A stretch of DNA of 8,104 bases from Thermoplasmata archaeon (GTDB lineage: Archaea > Thermoplasmatota > Thermoplasmata > UBA184): NCBI GenBank assembly GCA_030039915.1, contig JASHUP010000210.1, positions 1 through 8,104 of the forward strand. The letters run 5' to 3'. The first letter of the stretch is position 1, and each line of letters opens with the position of its first letter. Positions 5,604 to 8,104 of this stretch are shown here, one piece after another. The position numbers and the translations under genes were made by a program. Under the pieces are notes generated by a model. It was not told the DNA's origin and did no database searches. It saw only the letters and a list, made by a program, of their open reading frames with translations.

Positions 5604-6947
5604 TCAGCGGCGGATCGCGTACGGGGCCCCGAGCTCGGGAAGCCGGACCGACGGCCCCGCCTTCACGAACGCCTCGGGGTGTTCGGTGTGGATGGGGTAG
5701 ACCGCCTTCGCACCGGTGGCCCGCACGATCTCCAACAGTTCCGGACCCGAGGCGTGCCCGCTCGCGTGCATCTGGTGGAACTCGAGCCCGAAGTGGTCGA
5801 GCCAGTTGTGCATCACCCGGTCGTCGACGTCGTCTTCGCTGAACGGTTCACTCATCGAGTGGACGAACGGACTCCCTCGGGGCGGCCGAAGGTCGATCAG
5901 CTCGGGGAAGTGAGCGAGGTCGAGCGCGAGAAGGTACTTGCGGCCCTTGCCGCGGAGCTCTTCGGAGGAGAGCGCGTCGGTGAGGAACGGCCGCTCCCAG
6001 AGATAGGAGACCCGTTTCCGTCGTGCGTGCACCCGCAGACCGGGGGCATGACCCGGGACCGGGATCGCCCCCGTGGGGAACCGAGGCGCGACCTGCGAGA
6101 GCAGGTGGGCGGTCCGCACCGAAACGACGAGCTCCCGATCGGCGGCCACGGCGGCCTCGTAGAGGGTGCGAAGGCGATCGATGTCCCGAGGGTAGGTGCA
6201 GGCGAGAGCGAGCTCGGGTCGGGCCGTGAGCACCCGGTCGACGCCGCTGCGAACCCCTGTCTCGGAGAGATTCCGTCTCGGGTCGGGCCCCGCCCGGGTT
6301 CCTTCGATCAGGAGGGCATCGACCCGTTCGTTCGCGACCGATTCGAAGAACGCATGCGTGTCGGCCGCCCGCGGTCCGTGGTGGCGGAAGTCCCCCGTGT
6401 ACGCGACCGTCCCTTCGCTCGTTCGAACGATGAATCCGTAGGCGAACGGAATGGAGTGGTCGACCGGGAAGGGCACGACCTCGATCCCGCCCACCCGTAC
6501 CGGCGTGCGGTCGGCGAATACCCTCCACGGATGTTCGCCGTACTTCATCCTCGTGGAAGTCTCGATCGCGGAGAGCAGCGTCCGCGTCCCCTGCCCGACA
6601 TGGACCGGGATCTCCGGGTCCACCAGGTCGAGGTACCCCGCATGGTCCGCGTGAGCATGGCTGACGAAGATTCCGTGCACTTCGGGCGGGGCATACGCGA
6701 GGTCTCCGTCCCCGAGTGCCTCCCGGGAATAGAGGCCCGACAATCGGGGAATGAGGTCGAACTCAAGGAGATCCTTGGCCCGGCACGTCGACCGAGGCTG
6801 CAGATAGTCGACGTAGAACTCCTCGACGCGCGGAGAGAACGAGGGTCCAAAGTCGAAGAGGACCCGGTCCGGCCCGTCCTCGATGAGGATCTTGTTGCCG
6901 CCGATCTCGCCGACGCCTCCGAGGAACGTCAGCGAAGGGCCTTTCAC
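5604..6947 (-). CDS. Beta-CASP metallo-beta-lactamase ribonuclease, RNase J type
   Basis: Predicted zinc-dependent ribonuclease; archaeal RNase J proteins of this family act as 5'-3' exoribonucleases. Numbering is from a GTG at 6947 (447 aa). The N-terminus MKGPSLTFLGGVGEIGGNK has the family's LGGVGEIGGN signature at 9-18. Metal-binding residues appear as HAHADH (97-102), His164 (DHS) and Asp186 (TGDF). The beta-CASP domain contains ALLIEGT (Glu215), and the C-terminal part has HASGHAS (His398) and PIHTEHP (His420). No KH domains precede the lactamase fold, so it is not the aCPSF1 type. The frame is open to an ATG at 7055, but that start would run 64 bases into rpoP and add 36 residues unlike the family. 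No other start codon lies between, so GTG is chosen. It follows rpoP by 44 nt. An endonucleolytic aCPSF2-like role is the main alternative. Confidence 0.92.
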   Translation of the reverse strand: MKGPSLTFLGGVGEIGGNKILIEDGPDRVLFDFGPSFSPRVEEFYVDYLQPRSTCRAKDLLEFDLIPRLSGLYSREALGDGDLAYAPPEVHGIFVSHAHADHAGYLDLVDPEIPVHVGQGTRTLLSAIETSTRMKYGEHPWRVFADRTPVRVGGIEVVPFPVDHSIPFAYGFIVRTSEGTVAYTGDFRHHGPRAADTHAFFESVANERVDALLIEGTRAGPDPRRNLSETGVRSGVDRVLTARPELALACTYPRDIDRLRTLYEAAVAADRELVVSVRTAHLLSQVAPRFPTGAIPVPGHAPGLRVHARRKRVSYLWERPFLTDALSSEELRGKGRKYLLALDLAHFPELIDLRPPRGSPFVHSMSEPFSEDDVDDRVMHNWLDHFGLEFHQMHASGHASGPELLEIVRATGAKAVYPIHTEHPEAFVKAGPSVRLPELGAPYAIRR

Positions 6948-6991
6948 GGGGGCCCCAGCGGTCCGGCCCAGAAACGGTTTGTCGTGGCTCG

Positions 6992-7126
6992 CTAGCGCGC
7001 CTTCAGGACCTTCTTCACGTTCGGGTGTTCCTTCGTGAAGATCTTCCCACCGCAATTGTCGCAGCGAACCCCGAAGAGGTTCGCGTCCGAAGGAAGCGCC
7101 TCCCCGCAGCGGATGCAGCGGAACAT
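6992..7126 (-). CDS. rpoP: DNA-directed RNA polymerase subunit P
   Basis: A 44-aa zinc-ribbon subunit of archaeal RNA polymerase, homologous to eukaryotic Rpb12. It stabilises the assembly platform near subunits D and L and aids open-complex formation. The four zinc ligands are C4-x2-C7 and C22-x2-C25 (FRCIRCG, VRCDNCG), and the C-terminus VKKVLKAR is the conserved basic tail. The frame continues upstream without a stop, but the zinc ribbon and normal size fix the ATG at 7126. It starts 28 nt after the eL43 stop; a purine-rich GAGGAAGG sits some distance upstream. The eL43-rpoP pair is a common archaeal arrangement at the end of the exosome operon. Confidence 0.95.
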   Translation of the reverse strand: MFRCIRCGEALPSDANLFGVRCDNCGGKIFTKEHPNVKKVLKAR

Positions 7127-7154
7127 ACCGACCGATTCGACCTTCCTCGAGCGC

Positions 7155-7424
7155 TTAAGCGTTGCCGGGGGTCGGTTCGCGCTCGGTCCGCTGGATCGGT
7201 GGCGGGGACGCAAACACGTAGGCGTTCGACGCGAAGCGGGTCCCGCACCGGCGGCACTCAAAGACCCCGCTCGCGACGCGGTGGAGGGTCACGGTGGAGC
7301 AACGCGGGCAGGCGGCGTCGGGCCCTCGGGCCCGGTCGATCTCGAGCACGCGCCGGCGGATCCGGATCCCGTAGCGGGGCCCCATCCAGCCGGTCGGGCC
7401 CGCCTTCTTCGTGCGCTTGCTCAT
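7155..7424 (-). CDS. rpl37ae: Large ribosomal subunit protein eL43 (L37Ae)
   Basis: An archaeal/eukaryotic-specific zinc-ribbon protein of the 50S subunit that binds 23S rRNA. The 89-aa product has the N-terminal signature TKKAGPTGWMGPRYGIRIRR (5-24) and a zinc finger with C39-x2-C42 and C57-x2-C60 (CPRC, CRRC). It ends with a tail of about 17 residues rich in Pro and Glu (from about residue 73) that is slightly longer than usual. Its ATG overlaps the rrp42 TGA (ATGA at 7421-7424), and GGAGGTT at 7429-7435 lies just upstream inside rrp42, so translation is likely coupled. An open frame runs further upstream to 7649 but only as a shadow of rrp42. Confidence 0.96.
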   Translation of the reverse strand: MSKRTKKAGPTGWMGPRYGIRIRRRVLEIDRARGPDAACPRCSTVTLHRVASGVFECRRCGTRFASNAYVFASPPPIQRTEREPTPGNA

Positions 7425-8104
7425 CCGGAACCTCCCTTCGCGATCGCGCGCAGGCGTTCGCCGTGGACAAACGCGCGTCGGACAACCTCTTTCACATCGT
7501 CGGGCGAGAACGCTCCGACGAGACCCTTCTGCATCGCGACGACACGGCCGACCTCGTCGGTCGCGACCGTGATCCGCCCCTGAGCCGCCCGCTCCTCGTC
7601 GAACGTGGGATCGACCACGATGGTATCGCCGAGTCGGACGAACGTGCACTCCACCGGGAAGTGATGGACCTCGAGCGGATAGTCCGCCTCAGCGATCTCG
7701 AAGCGCTTCGCCGGCACCGTCGCGTGCGCGAGCGCCGAGAGGGCCGCGAGGAGGGCCGCGTCGATCAGGTTTCCCGAGTGGTCGAGGACGTGGATGTCGA
7801 CGTAGCAGACCCAGCTCTTTTCGCCGGGCGTGACACAGAGTCGCGTCAGGTCCACCGTCTCGGCGGCGCGGATCGCGCGGTCCACGACCCGCGAGACTTC
7901 GATCGCCCCGGGCTGGGGCGGGCCGGGCTCGAAGATCGCGTTCGAGAGCGGGATCAGCTCCGCGTTGGTCGTGAGCACTCCGGCGTTCGGCGTGTCGGGG
8001 AACGGCTTCCCGGGCTCGAGCTTGATGCCCGAGACGACCGCCGTGGTCCCGATCCGCACGAGGGCCGAGCCGTCCGCGGTCGCGACGAACCCCGGTTCGA
8101 CGCT
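7421..8104 (-). CDS. rrp42: Exosome complex subunit Rrp42 (partial, 5' end off window)
   Basis: An RNase PH-fold subunit of the archaeal exosome. It alternates with Rrp41 in the hexameric ring that degrades or tails RNA at the 3' end. Rrp42 is itself non-catalytic but shapes the active site and RNA path. The 227 visible residues run off the right edge with the frame still open. Full-length Rrp42 is about 260-275 aa, so roughly 35-45 N-terminal residues are missing. The visible start contains ADGSALVRIGTTAVVSGIKL, where a GTG at 8057-8059 is an internal Val, not a start. Diagnostic Rrp42 motifs are LEPGKPFPDTPNAGVL, TTNAELIPL, FEPGPPQPGAIEVSRVVDR and CYVDIHVLDHSGNLIDAALLA. These separate it from Rrp41. 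The rrp41 gene would be expected just right of the window. Confidence 0.96.
   Translation of the reverse strand, partial: SVEPGFVATADGSALVRIGTTAVVSGIKLEPGKPFPDTPNAGVLTTNAELIPLSNAIFEPGPPQPGAIEVSRVVDRAIRAAETVDLTRLCVTPGEKSWVCYVDIHVLDHSGNLIDAALLAALSALAHATVPAKRFEIAEADYPLEVHHFPVECTFVRLGDTIVVDPTFDEERAAQGRITVATDEVGRVVAMQKGLVGAFSPDDVKEVVRRAFVHGERLRAIAKGGSG
7429..7435 (-). promoter_or_regulatory. Ribosome-binding site of eL43
   Basis: GGAGGTT lies within the last codons of rrp42, ending 4 bases before the eL43 ATG at 7424. It is the best Shine-Dalgarno in the window and settles this start over upstream in-frame codons. Confidence 0.7.

Noticed and set aside
5415..6995. Long plus-strand open frame (526 codons) opposite radB and RNase J
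   Set aside because: It is antisense to two well-identified genes, has an Arg/Asp/Gly-rich composition typical of high-GC shadow frames, and matches no family.
8057..8059. GTG as the start of rrp42
   Set aside because: The frame stays open to the window edge, and the conserved GSALVRIG motif spans this codon, so it is an internal Val.

Overview
The window is a high-GC stretch of an archaeal chromosome made up almost entirely of housekeeping information-processing genes. The archaeal or eukaryote-type ribosomal proteins (S12 and S7 with archaeal motifs, zinc-ribbon eL43), EF-2 rather than EF-G, RNA polymerase subunit P (RpoP), RadB and the exosome subunit Rrp42 leave little doubt about the domain. 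The EF-2 sequence, with an AHIHHGKTT P-loop and a C-terminus of the PEPYDxxYYxG kind, fits my memory of Thermoplasmatota proteins. I therefore suggest a high-GC Thermoplasmatota lineage with moderate confidence.

Layout from left to right. Positions 58-693 (minus) hold a family 4 uracil-DNA glycosylase. It diverges from a plus-strand str-type operon, rps12-rps7-fusA (786-4098). A single near-symmetric TATA-like box at 747-755 lies between the two. The operon is tightly coupled: rps12 and rps7 overlap by ATGA, and fusA follows rps7 by 17 nt with a GGAG site. Positions 4081-4238 contain three copies of a 23-bp palindrome in imperfect tandem units. The first copy includes the fusA stop codon and the last lies beside the stop of the convergent gene. 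The rest of the window (4228 to beyond 8104) is one minus-strand series, read from the right edge: rrp42 (partial), rpl37ae/eL43, rpoP, a beta-CASP RNase J-type nuclease, radB and ogt. Gaps are 51 nt or less throughout.

The right half looks like the end of the archaeal exosome superoperon (rrp42-eL43-rpoP). It continues into a predicted RNA-processing nuclease of the RNase J family and then into two DNA-repair genes, a RadB recombinase paralogue and an O6-alkylguanine-DNA alkyltransferase. If the unit is cotranscribed, it joins 3'-5' RNA decay, predicted 5'-3' or endonucleolytic RNA decay, translation, transcription and DNA repair. The left half pairs uracil repair with the translation elongation operon.

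I see no mobile element, CRISPR array, tRNA, toxin or defence system. The most unusual items are the palindrome cluster at the fusA/ogt junction, several substitutions in the EF-2 GTPase motifs, a hexaproline-containing N-terminal extension on S7, the shared TATA-like element, and the RNase J gene directly behind the exosome genes. No gap exceeds 300 bases.
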